Shown here piece by piece: positions 9,273 to 19,141 of a stretch of DNA of 64,000 bases. The first letter of the stretch is position 1; the number at the start of each line of letters is the position of its first letter. The notes below the pieces were generated by a model. That model saw nothing but the letters and a program-made list of their open reading frames with translations. It had not been told where the DNA came from and did no database searches. The translations under genes and the position numbers were made by a program. The stretch is from assembly GCF_000209655.1 (NCBI RefSeq), contig NC_015458.1, positions 3,038,001 to 3,102,000 on the forward strand, read 5' to 3'. The DNA is from Pusillimonas sp. T7-7. GTDB lineage: Bacteria > Pseudomonadota > Gammaproteobacteria > Burkholderiales > Burkholderiaceae_B.

Positions 9273-10931
9273 ATGGAACCTATCTGGCTAGACCACTACC
9301 CACCCGGGGTACCGGCCGACATCACCGACGAAGCGGCCAAGTACGATTCACTGATGGCGATGTTCGAAGAAAGCTGCTCGCGCCACGCGCAGAACGTGGC
9401 CTACATCAGCATGGGCGTCAAGCTGACGTATGCCGAGCTCGACGAGCGTTCGCAACAGTTCGCCGCATGGCTGCAGGCCCATGGCATCAAGAAGGGCGAC
9501 CGTGTCGCGCTGATGATGCCCAATCTGCTGCAGTACCCGGTATGCCTGTTTGGCGTATTGCGCATGGGTGGCGTTGTCGTCAACACCAATCCCCTGTATA
9601 CCCCCACCGAACTCGAGCACCAGCTGCAGGACTCGGGCGCTGAAACCATCGTCATTGCCGAGAACTTTGCACATACTTTGCAAAAGGCGCTGCCGAACAC
9701 ACCTATCAAGACCATCATCAAGACCTCGGTGGGCGACATGCTCGGTACGGTCAGAGGCGCCGTCACCAACCTGGTGGTGCGGCACGTCAAAAAGCTGATA
9801 CCCGCCTACTCCTTGCCCAACACCCTAAGCCTGAAACGGGTTCTGGAAGAAGGCAGCCAAGCGCAGTACACGCGCCCCGATCTTACACAAAAAGATCTTG
9901 CCCTGTTGCAATACACCGGCGGTACCACTGGCGTGGCAAAAGGTGCGATGCTCACTCATGGCAATATGGTCGCCAACGTGTGCCAGGCCCAAGCCTGGGT
10001 CGATTCCTCTTTAGATGGCTCCAATGAGCTGATTGTCACCGCCCTGCCGCTTTATCATATCTTTGCACTCATGGCCAATTGCCTGATCTTCATCAAATTG
10101 GGAGCAAGCAATCTGCTGATCATTAATCCGCGCGATATGCCGGCATTTATAAAAAGTCTGAGCCAACACAAGTTCACTGCCATTACCGGCGTCAACACTC
10201 TGTTCAATGCCCTGCTGAATCATCCGGATTTCTCCAAACTGAATTTCAAATCGCTGAACCTGGCCCTGGGCGGCGGCATGGCCGTACAAGAGGTGGTCGC
10301 CAAGCGGTGGCTGGAGGTCACGGGCGTACCCATTGCACAAGCCTACGGACTTACCGAAACCTCTCCTGCCGTCACCATTAATCCGCTTGATAAAACCGAC
10401 TTCAACGGCTCCATCGGCCTGCCGATTCCTTCAACGGAAATCTCCATTCGCAATGAGGCCGGCCAGGATCTGCCCCAAGGCGAAAGTGGCGAGATTGCGG
10501 TGCGGGGGCCTCAAGTTACCCCCGGCTATTGGAACCGTCCCGAAGAAACCCGTAAAACCTTTGATCCAGACGGCTTCTTGCGTACCGGTGATATTGGCTA
10601 TGTCAATGAAAAGGGCTATGTGTTTATTCAGGATCGCAAGAAAGACATGATCCTGGTGTCCGGCTTCAATGTGTATCCCAACGAGGTCGAGGCCGTCGCC
10701 ATGGAGCATCCCGACGTACGCGAGGCAGCCGCTATTGGTGTACCAGACGAGCACTCCGGAGAAGTCGTCAAACTGTTTGTCATCCGCAAGAACAACACGG
10801 TGACCGAAGAAGAACTGATCAAGTTCTGCCGCAACAAACTGACTGGCTACAAGGCGCCGAAGTTTGTCGAGTTCCGTCAGGATTTGCCGCGCAGCAATGT
10901 GGGCAAGATACTGCGGCGCGAGCTCAAATAA
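9273..10931 (+). CDS. fadD: long-chain fatty acid--CoA ligase
   Basis: Activates fatty acids to acyl-CoA with ATP at the inner membrane, feeding the beta-oxidation enzymes encoded just upstream. The 552-residue product has the AMP-binding P-loop YTGGTTGVAKG (about 214-224), the YGLTETSP motif, and the hinge and C-terminal motifs RTGDIGYV, DRKKDMILVSGFNVYP and NVGKILRREL with the catalytic lysine. Length fits FadD. It is the last gene of the rightward block and is closed by a strong terminator. Confidence 0.93.
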   Translation: MEPIWLDHYPPGVPADITDEAAKYDSLMAMFEESCSRHAQNVAYISMGVKLTYAELDERSQQFAAWLQAHGIKKGDRVALMMPNLLQYPVCLFGVLRMGGVVVNTNPLYTPTELEHQLQDSGAETIVIAENFAHTLQKALPNTPIKTIIKTSVGDMLGTVRGAVTNLVVRHVKKLIPAYSLPNTLSLKRVLEEGSQAQYTRPDLTQKDLALLQYTGGTTGVAKGAMLTHGNMVANVCQAQAWVDSSLDGSNELIVTALPLYHIFALMANCLIFIKLGASNLLIINPRDMPAFIKSLSQHKFTAITGVNTLFNALLNHPDFSKLNFKSLNLALGGGMAVQEVVAKRWLEVTGVPIAQAYGLTETSPAVTINPLDKTDFNGSIGLPIPSTEISIRNEAGQDLPQGESGEIAVRGPQVTPGYWNRPEETRKTFDPDGFLRTGDIGYVNEKGYVFIQDRKKDMILVSGFNVYPNEVEAVAMEHPDVREAAAIGVPDEHSGEVVKLFVIRKNNTVTEEELIKFCRNKLTGYKAPKFVEFRQDLPRSNVGKILRRELK

Positions 10932-10962
10932 AAAAGCTCCGAATGAAAATTCGGAGCTTTTT
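10931..10962. terminator. bidirectional terminator between fadD and rpsQ
   Basis: A perfect 14-bp stem, AAAAAGCTCCGAAT / ATTCGGAGCTTTTT, with a 4-base loop. It has A and T runs on both sides, so it can stop transcription from fadD and read-through from rpsQ. Confidence 0.92.
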
Positions 10963-10982
10963 GTTGCGTGGCAAAGTGATCA

Positions 10983-11010
10983 CAACCTGGCGGCGCTTAC
11001 CGCCAGGTTG
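10983..11010 (-). terminator. hairpin downstream of rpsQ
   Basis: CAACCTGGCGG (10983-10993) pairs with CCGCCAGGTTG (11000-11010), immediately after the rpsQ stop. It lacks its own T run and probably acts together with the T-rich terminator at 10931-10962 to end the S10 operon. Confidence 0.65.
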
Positions 11011-11015
11011 AATAC

Positions 11016-11297
11016 TTAGATTACGCGTGCGGCTTCAAGCAAACGCACAACAGTCCACGATTTATCGCGCGAGATCGGACGACCTTCTGCGATTTCAACC
11101 GTATCACCTTCGTTGTACTGGTTGGTTTCATCATGCGCTTTGTACTTGTTCGAGCGTACGATGATCTTGCCAAAGATAGGGTGCTTGACGCGGCGCTCGA
11201 CGCGAACCACGACAGTCTTGTCCATCTTGTTGCTGACTACCTGGCCAATGAGGGTACGTTGGCGCTTGGCGGTTTGGGTGTTTTGAGTTTCGCTCAT
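11016..11297 (-). CDS. rpsQ: 30S ribosomal protein S17
   Basis: S17 is a primary 16S rRNA-binding protein of the 30S body. The 93-residue product has the core [20 protein letters not shown] and the ending [11 protein letters not shown]. It closes the S10 gene string (rpmC is one base away) and is followed by two hairpins instead of rplN. Confidence 0.96.
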   Translation of the reverse strand: MSETQNTQTAKRQRTLIGQVVSNKMDKTVVVRVERRVKHPIFGKIIVRSNKYKAHDETNQYNEGDTVEIAEGRPISRDKSWTVVRLLEAARVI

Positions 11298-11298
11298 C

Positions 11299-11490
11299 TT
11301 ACTTTCCTGCGTTCTCAGTCATGATGGTGCGGACACGTGCGATATCGCGACGGACCTTGCCGATTTGACTGGTATTGGAAAGCTGCTGAGTGGCACGCTG
11401 CATGCGCAGGTTGAATTGTGCCTTCAGCAGGCTTTCGAGCTCTTTGCTGAGCTCGGTAGCATCTTTGGAACGGAGTTCGCTGGCTTTCAT
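11299..11490 (-). CDS. rpmC: 50S ribosomal protein L29
   Basis: L29 sits at the polypeptide exit tunnel. The 63-residue product, [20 protein letters not shown], has the usual length and helical hairpin pattern, with the conserved [20 protein letters not shown] stretch. It lies between rplP and rpsQ in normal order. Confidence 0.96.
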   Translation of the reverse strand: MKASELRSKDATELSKELESLLKAQFNLRMQRATQQLSNTSQIGKVRRDIARVRTIMTENAGK

Positions 11491-11499
11491 GAGGTCTCC

Positions 11500-11916
11500 T
11501 TAAGCACCAATGTGACGCGACACAAAGGTCGTGGAAATTGGCAACTTAGCGGCGGCCAGGCGGAAAGCTTCACGTGCAAGCTCTTCGCTTACACCTTCCA
11601 TTTCGTAGAGCACCTTGCCGGGTTGAATTTCTGCGACCCAGTATTCAGGATTACCTTTACCGTTACCCATACGGACTTCAGCAGGTTTCTGCGAAATCGG
11701 CTTATCGGGGAAGATGCGGATCCAGATACGGCCACCACGTTTGATGTGACGGTTGATCGCACGACGAGCAGCTTCGATCTGACGAGCGGTCAGGCGGCCA
11801 CGACCCGTGGCTTTCAGACCGAATTCGCCAAACGATACTTGCGCACCGCGAGTCGCCAGGCCGGTATTACGGCCTTTATGCTCTTTGCGGTATTTTCTGC
11901 GTGACGGTTGCAGCAT
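11500..11916 (-). CDS. rplP: 50S ribosomal protein L16
   Basis: L16 helps position A-site tRNA in the large subunit. The 138-residue product starts [17 protein letters not shown] and contains [22 protein letters not shown] in part and the typical ending. It follows rpsC with a 2-base gap and precedes rpmC, normal S10 operon order. Confidence 0.96.
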   Translation of the reverse strand: MLQPSRRKYRKEHKGRNTGLATRGAQVSFGEFGLKATGRGRLTARQIEAARRAINRHIKRGGRIWIRIFPDKPISQKPAEVRMGNGKGNPEYWVAEIQPGKVLYEMEGVSEELAREAFRLAAAKLPISTTFVSRHIGA

Positions 11917-11918
11917 GT

Positions 11919-12722
11919 TTATTCTCCTTCAGGCGCAGGCGCGGCAGCAGCAGCTGGCGCAGCGTCTTTACGAGGGGCTCCACGACCACGGCCACCACCA
12001 GGACGACGGCCATCAGGACGCTCGCCACGAGGCGCACGACGCGGACGACGCTCTTCATCACGAGGAGCTGCGGTCTCTGGGGGCAGTTCGCCGTTAGGCA
12101 GCATATCGCCCTTGTAGACCCAGACTTTGATACCGATGATGCCGTAAGTAGTTTGGGCTTCGGAAGTGCCGTAGTCGATGTTGGCGCGCAGGGTGTGCAG
12201 AGGCACACGACCTTCGCGATACCATTCGGTACGGGCAATTTCGATACCGTTCAAACGGCCCGAGCTCATGATCTTGATGCCTTGGGCGCCAAGACGCATG
12301 GCGTTCTGCATGGCGCGTTTCATGGCGCGGCGGAACATAATGCGCTTTTCAAGCTGCTGCGCGATCGAATCGGCAATCAGCTGAGCGTCGGTTTCGGGCT
12401 TGCGGATTTCTTCGATGTTGACGTGCACAGGCACGCCCATCAAGCGTTGCAGATCGGCCTTAAGGTTTTCGATGTCTTCGCCGCGCTTGCCGATCACGAC
12501 ACCCGGACGAGCCGAGTAAACCGTAATACGGGCATTCTTGGCAGGACGCTCGATGACCACGCGACCAACGGAAGCGCTTTTCAGTTTCTTTTTCAGATAT
12601 TCGCGTACGCGGATGTCTTCGGCGAGCATGCCGCCAAAGGCCTTATCGTCTGCGTACCAGCGCGAACTCCAGTTACGGTTAACCGCGAGGCGGAACCCAA
12701 TCGGGTGTATTTTCTGTCCCAT
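11919..12722 (-). CDS. rpsC: 30S ribosomal protein S3 with extended basic/Ala-Pro tail
   Basis: S3 lies at the mRNA entry channel of the 30S head and has a KH domain ([17 protein letters not shown] region). The product is 267 residues against 233 in E. coli. The extra length is a C-terminal tail, from about residue 220, rich in Arg, Gly and Pro and ending in Ala/Pro repeats. Such tails are familiar in Bordetella-type S3 proteins, so this is probably a lineage feature and not an error. Confidence 0.95.
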   Translation of the reverse strand: MGQKIHPIGFRLAVNRNWSSRWYADDKAFGGMLAEDIRVREYLKKKLKSASVGRVVIERPAKNARITVYSARPGVVIGKRGEDIENLKADLQRLMGVPVHVNIEEIRKPETDAQLIADSIAQQLEKRIMFRRAMKRAMQNAMRLGAQGIKIMSSGRLNGIEIARTEWYREGRVPLHTLRANIDYGTSEAQTTYGIIGIKVWVYKGDMLPNGELPPETAAPRDEERRPRRAPRGERPDGRRPGGGRGRGAPRKDAAPAAAAAPAPEGE

Positions 12723-12731
12723 TGTGACTCC

Positions 12732-13061
12732 TTACGCGCCGACTTTGACCACAATGTGGCAAGTCTGCTTCTCGATACGGTTACCGCGGCCTTTTGCACG
12801 TGCGGAGAAACGCTTCATCGATTGGGCCTTGTCAACATGGATAGTGGTGACTTTAAGCTCGTCGATATCGGCGCCGTCGTTGTGCTCGGCGTTGGCGATC
12901 GCGGACTCAAGCGCTTTCTTGAGGATGCCCGCGGCCTTTTTAGGTGTGAAAGTCAGGATATTCAGCGCCTGGGCAACCGACTTACCACGGATAAGGTCCG
13001 CAACAAGACGTGTTTTCTGGGCCGAAATATGGACTCCACGGATGATTGCTGTAGTTTCCAT
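12732..13061 (-). CDS. rplV: 50S ribosomal protein L22
   Basis: L22 lines the nascent-chain exit tunnel and carries the site of some macrolide-resistance changes. The product is 109 residues from the ATG ([20 protein letters not shown]). A GTG one codon upstream could also be read as a start but gives no better fit to the ribosome-binding AGGT. It ends with the typical [15 protein letters not shown]. rpsS ends 3 bases upstream. Confidence 0.95.
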   Translation of the reverse strand: METTAIIRGVHISAQKTRLVADLIRGKSVAQALNILTFTPKKAAGILKKALESAIANAEHNDGADIDELKVTTIHVDKAQSMKRFSARAKGRGNRIEKQTCHIVVKVGA

Positions 13062-13064
13062 CAC

Positions 13065-13340
13065 TTACCTCTTGGACTTTTTGTCCGCTGCATGACCCTT
13101 GAACGTACGGGTCAGCGCGAACTCGCCGAGCTTGTGGCCGACCATGTTCTCGTTGATATAAACGGGAACGTGCTGGCGGCCATTGTGCACAGCAATAGTC
13201 AACCCAATGAACTCGGGCAGGATGGTGGAACGGCGCGACCAGGTTTTGATCGGCTTTTTGCCTTTCTCTTCGACAGCTGCATCGACCTTTTTGATCAGAT
13301 GCGCATCGACGAATGGGCCTTTTTTGATCGAACGTGACAT
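13065..13340 (-). CDS. rpsS: 30S ribosomal protein S19
   Basis: S19 is in the 30S head and contacts S13 and the A-site finger. The 91-residue product [20 protein letters not shown] contains the conserved [20 protein letters not shown] and [15 protein letters not shown] stretches. Normal position between rplB and rplV. Confidence 0.96.
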   Translation of the reverse strand: MSRSIKKGPFVDAHLIKKVDAAVEEKGKKPIKTWSRRSTILPEFIGLTIAVHNGRQHVPVYINENMVGHKLGEFALTRTFKGHAADKKSKR

Positions 13341-13352
13341 GTTGTTCGCCCC

Positions 13353-14180
13353 TTACTTGCGCTTGCGACGCGAGACAATCATATTGTCTGTGCGCTTATT
13401 ACTACGGGTACGGTAGCCCTTGGCCGGTGTGCCCCATGGGCTGACCGGTTCGCGACCTTCGCCAGTACGACCTTCGCCACCACCGTGCGGGTGATCGACC
13501 GGATTCATGGCAACACCACGAACCGTAGGACGTACACCACGCCAGCGCATGGCACCGGCTTTACCGATTTGACGCAAGCTGTGTTCTTCGTTGCCGACTT
13601 CGCCGATGGTTGCACGGCAGTCGATATGGACGCGGCGGACTTCGCCAGAGCGCAAACGCACCTGAGCGTAGACACCTTCACGTGCCAACAGAACTGCCGA
13701 TGCTCCTGCGGAGCGGGCTATTTGTGCACCCTTGCCCGGAAGCATTTCGATGCAGTGTATGGTGGAGCCCACGGGAATGTTGCGGATGGGCAGTGTGTTG
13801 CCTGCGCGGATGGGAGCATCCATGCCGGACAACAGCGTTGCACCCACTTCCAGGCCACGAGGCGCAATGATGTAGCGACGCTCGCCGTCGGCATAGCACA
13901 ACAGTGCGATATGCGCAGTACGGTTAGGATCGTATTCAAGACGCTCTACCTTGGCAGGGATACCGTCTTTGTTGCGACGGAAATCTACCAGACGGTAGTG
14001 TTGCTTGTGACCACCACCACGGTGGCGAACAGTGATGTGACCATTGTTGTTACGGCCAGAACCACGTTTTTTCTTTTCGAGCAGAGCTGCGAACGGCTCG
14101 CCTTTATGCAGATTAGGGCTAACAACCTTAATCATGCCACGGCGGCCGGCCGAAGTTGGCTTGACTTTTACGAGTGCCAT
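13353..14180 (-). CDS. rplB: 50S ribosomal protein L2
   Basis: L2 is needed for subunit joining and peptidyl transferase assembly. The product is 275 residues, with the conserved histidine loop in [17 protein letters not shown] and the ending [20 protein letters not shown]. Its start codon shares one base with the rplW stop (TAATG), so the two are translationally coupled. Confidence 0.97.
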   Translation of the reverse strand: MALVKVKPTSAGRRGMIKVVSPNLHKGEPFAALLEKKKRGSGRNNNGHITVRHRGGGHKQHYRLVDFRRNKDGIPAKVERLEYDPNRTAHIALLCYADGERRYIIAPRGLEVGATLLSGMDAPIRAGNTLPIRNIPVGSTIHCIEMLPGKGAQIARSAGASAVLLAREGVYAQVRLRSGEVRRVHIDCRATIGEVGNEEHSLRQIGKAGAMRWRGVRPTVRGVAMNPVDHPHGGGEGRTGEGREPVSPWGTPAKGYRTRSNKRTDNMIVSRRKRK

Positions 14181-14476
14181 TAGTTCACCTCTGAAAAGTC
14201 GAGTTCCTGACCGTCTTTGAGCGACACATATGCCTTGCGCTCGTTACGGCGGCGACCCATGAAACGGCCAAAGCGCTTTTCTTTGCCCTTGCGGTTCAAA
14301 ACCTGTACGGACTCGACTTCAACTTTGAAAAGGAGTTCGACAGCAGCTTTGATTTCAGGCTTGGTAGCGTCAGCCGCTACACGGAAAGCGATTTGCTGAT
14401 TTTTTTCGGCTACAAACGTGGCTTTTTCAGTCACGACGGGAGCCAGGATAACTTGCAGTAAGCGTTCGGCGTTCAT
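14180..14476 (-). CDS. rplW: 50S ribosomal protein L23
   Basis: L23 at the tunnel exit is the docking site for trigger factor and SRP. The 98-residue product begins [20 protein letters not shown] and contains [16 protein letters not shown]. Its start overlaps the rplD stop by 4 bases and its stop overlaps the rplB start by one base. Confidence 0.96.
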   Translation of the reverse strand: MNAERLLQVILAPVVTEKATFVAEKNQQIAFRVAADATKPEIKAAVELLFKVEVESVQVLNRKGKEKRFGRFMGRRRNERKAYVSLKDGQELDFSEVN

Positions 14477-15093
14477 CCCAACATCTCCTCGAGTTGAGCG
14501 ATAGCCGGCTTGGTGATCAGCACTTTTTTGTAGTGGATCAGCGACAGCGGATCGGCATAACGCGGTTCAACCACGGCAACGTGCGGCAGGTTGCGCGTAG
14601 CGAGATAAACGTTTTCGTCGAGCACGTCAGTAATGATGAGTACCGATTCCAGACCCATGCTTTTGAGCTTGTCAGCAGCCAGCTTGGTCTTGGGTGCGTC
14701 GAGGACGAAAGTATCGACCACGGCGATGCGGTCTTCACGCGCCAACTGGGAAAGGATCGCGCGCAGACCGGCACGATACATTTTCTTGTTGACCTTTTGC
14801 GAGAAGTTCTCGTCGGGCGAATTCGGGAACGCACGGCCACCCCCACGCCAGATAGGCGAGGAAGTCATACCGGAACGGGCGCGACCGGTGCCTTTCTGGC
14901 GCCATGGCTTCTTGGTGCTGTGCTTGACGGTATCGCGGCCTTTCTGGGCGCGATTGCCGCTGCGGGCATTGGCCTGGAACGCCACAACAATTTGATGCAC
15001 CAGCGCTTCGTTGAAGTCGCGGCCGAAAATGGTATCGGGTGCGGCAACTGTAGCGGAGGATTGACCTTGGTCATTCAGGAGCTTGAGTTCCAT
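14473..15093 (-). CDS. rplD: 50S ribosomal protein L4
   Basis: L4 reaches into the exit tunnel and in E. coli represses the S10 operon through the leader upstream of rpsJ. The 206-residue product has the typical loop [19 protein letters not shown]. Because rpsJ is separated from rplC here, any L4 control of this unit would have to act on a leader upstream of rplC; none was recognised. Confidence 0.95.
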   Translation of the reverse strand: MELKLLNDQGQSSATVAAPDTIFGRDFNEALVHQIVVAFQANARSGNRAQKGRDTVKHSTKKPWRQKGTGRARSGMTSSPIWRGGGRAFPNSPDENFSQKVNKKMYRAGLRAILSQLAREDRIAVVDTFVLDAPKTKLAADKLKSMGLESVLIITDVLDENVYLATRNLPHVAVVEPRYADPLSLIHYKKVLITKPAIAQLEEMLG

Positions 15094-15095
15094 GA

Positions 15096-15785
15096 TTAGG
15101 CTCCTTTCTTGGCCGACATCTTGATGGCGGGACGCACGACGATATCGGCGTTCTTGTGGCCGGGGACTGCGCCCTTGACCAGCAACAAGCCGCGTTCGGC
15201 GTCGACACGCACGATGTCGAGGTTTTGAACGGTACGGGTAGCATCACCCAGGTGACCCGACATTTTCTTGCCGGGGAACACGCGACCAGGATCTTGGGCC
15301 ATGCCCGTGGAGCCTGGAGCGCGGTGTGAAACCGAGTTACCGTGGGAATTGCGCTGACCAGCAAAGTGGTGGCGCTTGATGGTGCCGGCATAGCCTTTAC
15401 CAATCGTGGTGCCAGTAACGTCAACCTTTTGGCCTGCTTCGAAGACGCTTTCAACGGCCACGACAGCGCCGGCTGTGAACTCAGCGGCTTTGGCGGGGTC
15501 GAGACGGAATTCTTTCAGGATGCTGCCGGCTTCAGCGCCAGCTTTGGCGTAATGCCCTGCCTGGGGCTTGGTCACGCGGGAAGCGCGACGTGTGCCATAG
15601 GCAACTTGCACAGCCGCATAACCATCGGTTTCTGGCGACTTGACTTGGGTAACGCGGTTGTTCGACACGTCCAGTACTGTCACCGGGATGGACTCGCCTT
15701 CCTCGGTGAAAATACGGGTCATGCCGACTTTACGCCCCACAAGCCCCAGCCGATGAGCGGCGGGTGTAGGTGTCGAGTTCGACAT
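15096..15785 (-). CDS. rplC: 50S ribosomal protein L3
   Basis: L3 is an early assembly protein near the peptidyl transferase centre. The start at [20 protein letters not shown] is chosen because a GGAG lies just upstream; an in-frame ATG four codons earlier would overlap that site. The 229-residue product contains the methylated-glutamine region [21 protein letters not shown]. It is the first gene of this leftward unit. The 262 bases upstream hold no gene and only a weak promoter-like match (TTAAGC, 17 bases, TATCAA). Confidence 0.94.
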   Translation of the reverse strand: MSNSTPTPAAHRLGLVGRKVGMTRIFTEEGESIPVTVLDVSNNRVTQVKSPETDGYAAVQVAYGTRRASRVTKPQAGHYAKAGAEAGSILKEFRLDPAKAAEFTAGAVVAVESVFEAGQKVDVTGTTIGKGYAGTIKRHHFAGQRNSHGNSVSHRAPGSTGMAQDPGRVFPGKKMSGHLGDATRTVQNLDIVRVDAERGLLLVKGAVPGHKNADIVVRPAIKMSAKKGA

Positions 15786-16059
15786 CGTTTTCTCCATTCC
15801 CGACTGCGATTGGTCGGGGCTAATTACAGTGCGCTAAGGCTGTTTGGCCCTGCGCACACGATTTTCTTGATACTTGGCTTTTAACCTGTGCTTAACCAAA
15901 GCCATAAAGAACGCGCATGCGCGCACCAAATTTTCTTGGTCAAGCGTAGCACTTTAGCATGGGTAGGCACCGCCTTGCAAGTCGGCTATCAGTATTTACC
16001 CCAAACCTCTGGCAAAAGAGGGTATGAAAGCAACAATTCCAAGTGTTACACCCATGCGC

Positions 16060-16887
16060 CTACACCCGCCGCACGACAAACCTTTCTACATACTCATTCG
16101 CCGGATGATTGCGGATATCGTCGGGGCTGCCCACCTGCTCCACCTTGCCATCGCGCAAAATGACTATATTCTGGCCCAAGCGCAAGGCCTCGTCGATGTC
16201 GTGGGTAATAAAAACGATGGTTTTCTGCAAACGCTGCTGCAGGGCCAGCAATTGATCTTGCATGTCGTAGCGTATGAGAGGATCCAGGGCCGAGAAAGCC
16301 TCATCCATGAGCAGCACATCGGCATCAATCGCCAGCGCGCGCGCCAGCCCTACCCGTTGCCGCATGCCGCCCGAGAGTTCATCGGGATAGTTCTTTTCGT
16401 ATTCGAGCAGCCCCACCCTTTCCAGCCAACCACGGGCGGCTTTACGGGCCTGGGATTGGCTTTCACCGCGCACGCTCAGGCCAAACGCCACATTATCAAT
16501 AACATTGATATGCGGCAGCAAGCCAAAGTTCTGAAATACCATGCTGATCCGGTGGCGGCGTAAATTGCGCAACTCGGGCATGCTGAGATCCAGGATGTTG
16601 TCGCCATCAACCAGAATCTGTCCGGCCGAAGGGTCGATCAAGCGGTTCAGGTGCCGGACCAGGGTGGACTTGCCCGAACCCGACAACCCCATGATGCAGG
16701 ATATTTGCCCGCTTGCCAGTTTGGCACTGACTCCGGCCAAGCCGACATTACAGCCCGTATCGGCCTGGACGCTGGCTTTATCGGCGCCCTGACGCAGAAG
16801 CTCCACCGCCCTGGCTTCCCGCGGCCCGCCTTCGCGGGGACCGAATACCTTGTACACATCGCGTATTTCTATTTTGACGTCACTCAT
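16060..16887 (-). CDS. glycine betaine/choline-type ABC transporter, ATP-binding subunit
   Basis: Energises uptake of a quaternary-amine compatible solute through the partner encoded just upstream. The 275-residue product has Walker A GLSGSGKSTLVRHL, signature LSGGMRQRVGLARALA and Walker B VLLMDEAFSALDP. The inserted segment after the N-terminus (RQGADKASVQADTGCNVG) is typical of the ProV/OpuAA group. It lacks the C-terminal CBS domains of ProV (about 400 residues). The start overlaps the stop of the permease gene by one base, with an alternative ATG one codon earlier. It lies between rplC and rpsJ, an unusual place. Confidence 0.88.
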   Translation of the reverse strand: MSDVKIEIRDVYKVFGPREGGPREARAVELLRQGADKASVQADTGCNVGLAGVSAKLASGQISCIMGLSGSGKSTLVRHLNRLIDPSAGQILVDGDNILDLSMPELRNLRRHRISMVFQNFGLLPHINVIDNVAFGLSVRGESQSQARKAARGWLERVGLLEYEKNYPDELSGGMRQRVGLARALAIDADVLLMDEAFSALDPLIRYDMQDQLLALQQRLQKTIVFITHDIDEALRLGQNIVILRDGKVEQVGSPDDIRNHPANEYVERFVVRRV

Positions 16888-18851
16888 CACAGCTTCTCTT
16901 GCAGGGGAACGCGGCGGCGTCTGCGGGGCTGCCCGTAAGCCTGGGTAATCCGATCTATGACAATAGCCAGTATGACGATGGCCACGCCTGCCTGCAGGCC
17001 TCTTCCCACATCCAGGGTTTGTATGCCCGCCAGCACATCTTCACCCAGCCCGCGCGCACCAATCATGGACGCCACCACAACCATGGCCAGCGCCATCATG
17101 GTGGTCTGATTGATGCCCGCCATAATGCTGGGTCGGGCCAGCGGCAACGTGACCCGGGTCAGCATTTGCCAACGGGTCACGCCAAAGGCCTGCGCCGCCT
17201 CCATGACGTCCCGATCAACCTGACGCAGGCCCAGTATGGTCAAGCGTATCAAGGGCGGTACGGCATAGATAATGGTTGCGAACAAGGCAGGCACCTTACC
17301 CAAACCGAACAGCATCAGCACCGGTATCAGGTAGACGAAACTGGGCAGCGTCTGCATGACATCAAGCACAGGGGTAAGCACCCTGCGCAACAAGCGGCTG
17401 CGCGCAGCAATAATGCCTATGGGCACACCCAACACGATAGACACCAAGGTGGACACCAGCACCAGCGCAAAGGTTTGTATGAGCTTGTCCCACAAACCCA
17501 CGGCGCCAATCAAGTACAGGCAGGCAACATACAGCACGGTCGCCACCGGCTTGCGCGTGGCATGCCAGGACAGCGCCGCGACCAGCAGCAGAAAGACCCA
17601 CGGCGGCACTGCCTGCATCAGGCGTTCGACCGGCAGCAATACGGTGGTCAGCATGAAACCGCTGGCCTGCCGGAAAAAACCGCCGTAATTCTTGACCACG
17701 CCCATCAGCTGTTGATTCACTAAGGCCGCAATCGACCAGTCGGGAAAAATGCCCTTGTTGGCCACCGCAGCATCCTGGCTGGCAACAGCTTGTGCGTCAG
17801 CTGTGTCCGTCGGCGCACCGATACCCAGTTCGGCATTTACCCGTTGGACGACATCTGGCGGCAGCCATGCATGCCAGACGTCGGGATGCTCGCGCAAGAA
17901 CCGGTCGGCCATGGCGTCACCGCTCGCTCGCGTTTCTGTCATCTCGAGAATCATGCGGTTCAATAGTTCAGGCTTGAATTGCAGTTTCTCGAAAAAAGCC
18001 ATGAGCTCGGGGCTCTGTGTTGCGAAGGGCGCCGATACCGCTACGGCCAATCGGGCCAGCAAGAAGTCGGATGAGCAAAGTTCCCCCTTGCCACTGACTA
18101 TGGTGTCCCAGCACTGTTGATTGAAAGGGTCTTGCTCAATCTTGTGGAACTTGTACTTGGCCATCAAACCGGCAGGTTGCCAGTAGTAAAACAGTATGGG
18201 CTGGCCTCTGTCGTAGGCCGAACTGATCGCGGCGTCCAGCGCGGCGCCCGTACCCGCCCGAAAATTGGTGTAGTCCTTTTCCAGGCCATGCAGCCGCAGC
18301 AAACGGCTATTGGTTTTTTCGCAAACCCAACCCGAAGGACAATTAAGGAAACGACCTTTTCCCGGCTCTTCAGGGTCGGTAAACAAGGCGCTGTATTTGG
18401 GTAGATCACGCCAACTATGAAGGTCTGGCGCCTGAGCCTTGATACCCCGTTCCGGGTCGCCATGAACCAGATAGTCGGGTACATACCAGCCTTGTTCAGC
18501 GCCTCCGGCCAAGGTATCGCCCACTATCCTGACCTTGCCTTGCTGTATGGCCTGTTCAATGATTTCAGAGCGTCCGGACCACATTTCTGCAATGATCTGC
18601 AAGTCATTCTGCACCAGGGCGGATTCGATGGCGGCCGAGGCGCCGGGTACCACCTGGGTAGCACACCCATAGCCCATGCTCAATAATTTGCCAACGACAT
18701 GCGTTGTAAACGAAGCGCTTTCCCAGCTTAAATCAGCCAGCTTGACGGGCTGCCCGCCATTGCAAGACACTGTCTGAGCCCTGCCAGCCACTGGCAGCAT
18801 GAAGGCCAGGCATACAGCAACGGCTCCAAGCGCGCGCAGCAGTTGTTTCAT
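16887..18851 (-). CDS. fused substrate-binding / permease protein of glycine betaine/choline-type ABC transporter
   Basis: A single 654-residue chain combines the solute-binding and membrane parts of the importer. The chosen start, MKQLLRALGAVAVCLAFM, follows a GGAGG and gives a signal peptide ending near VAGRAQ; longer upstream reading has no support. Residues about 28-330 form an OpuAC-like binding domain. The rest has several hydrophobic segments and the permease EAA loop AAQAFGVTRWQMLTRVTLPL. The order is binding domain first, the reverse of lactococcal-type OpuABC fusions. Betaine, choline or carnitine are all possible substrates. Confidence 0.86.
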   Translation of the reverse strand: MKQLLRALGAVAVCLAFMLPVAGRAQTVSCNGGQPVKLADLSWESASFTTHVVGKLLSMGYGCATQVVPGASAAIESALVQNDLQIIAEMWSGRSEIIEQAIQQGKVRIVGDTLAGGAEQGWYVPDYLVHGDPERGIKAQAPDLHSWRDLPKYSALFTDPEEPGKGRFLNCPSGWVCEKTNSRLLRLHGLEKDYTNFRAGTGAALDAAISSAYDRGQPILFYYWQPAGLMAKYKFHKIEQDPFNQQCWDTIVSGKGELCSSDFLLARLAVAVSAPFATQSPELMAFFEKLQFKPELLNRMILEMTETRASGDAMADRFLREHPDVWHAWLPPDVVQRVNAELGIGAPTDTADAQAVASQDAAVANKGIFPDWSIAALVNQQLMGVVKNYGGFFRQASGFMLTTVLLPVERLMQAVPPWVFLLLVAALSWHATRKPVATVLYVACLYLIGAVGLWDKLIQTFALVLVSTLVSIVLGVPIGIIAARSRLLRRVLTPVLDVMQTLPSFVYLIPVLMLFGLGKVPALFATIIYAVPPLIRLTILGLRQVDRDVMEAAQAFGVTRWQMLTRVTLPLARPSIMAGINQTTMMALAMVVVASMIGARGLGEDVLAGIQTLDVGRGLQAGVAIVILAIVIDRITQAYGQPRRRRRVPLQEKL

Positions 18852-18913
18852 TCGGGCAGGCCTCCTTCTTTTGCTTGTACGCACGTATCGGTAGCTGGCG
18901 TGGGCCGTCCAAT

Positions 18914-18985
18914 AACAAAACGCCATGCTGCGAGCATGGCGTTTATCTGCGCTACTAGCGCTCTTGCCAAAGCTTACTGCAACAT
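18914..18985 (-). repeat. diverged copy of the rpsJ 3' end plus terminator
   Basis: This stretch aligns with 20353-20425, the true rpsJ 3' end, in the same orientation. Shared blocks are the hairpin AAACGCCATGC/GCATGGCGTTT, TGCGC, AGCGC, and CAAAGCTTA followed by TGCAA. On the minus strand it encodes an open frame without a start that ends MLQ-stop, against ALQ-stop in rpsJ. It looks like a relic of duplication or recombination, not a functional gene. Confidence 0.7.
18918..18944 (-). terminator. terminator hairpin in the rpsJ-like relic
   Basis: AAACGCCATGC (18918-18928) pairs with GCATGGCGTTT (18934-18944). On the minus strand it is followed by TTTTGTTATT, a usable T run. No intact gene ends just ahead of it; it belongs to the repeat copy and would shield the ABC transporter genes from read-through. 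Confidence 0.75.
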
Positions 18986-19141
18986 GGCGGTGGCGTCCAG
19001 ATTGGACGTTTTTGCAAGTGCAAACCAAGACAACAAACGGGTCCCGTTTTGCTCGTGTAAGCTATAGCCCTTTCCAGCCCGGAGTCCAGTCTTCGTGATG
19101 CAAAGGAATCAACCCGCAGACGCTAAAGGAACACCCGTCAC

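Noticed and set aside
11560..11580. CTTCACGTGC in rplP as a fourth parS site
   Set aside because: It has the central CACGTG but mismatches at most of the outer positions of the parS palindrome.
18977..19110. Minus-strand open frame ending MLQ-stop as a real small gene
   Set aside because: No start codon or ribosome-binding site; better explained as the diverged copy of the rpsJ end.
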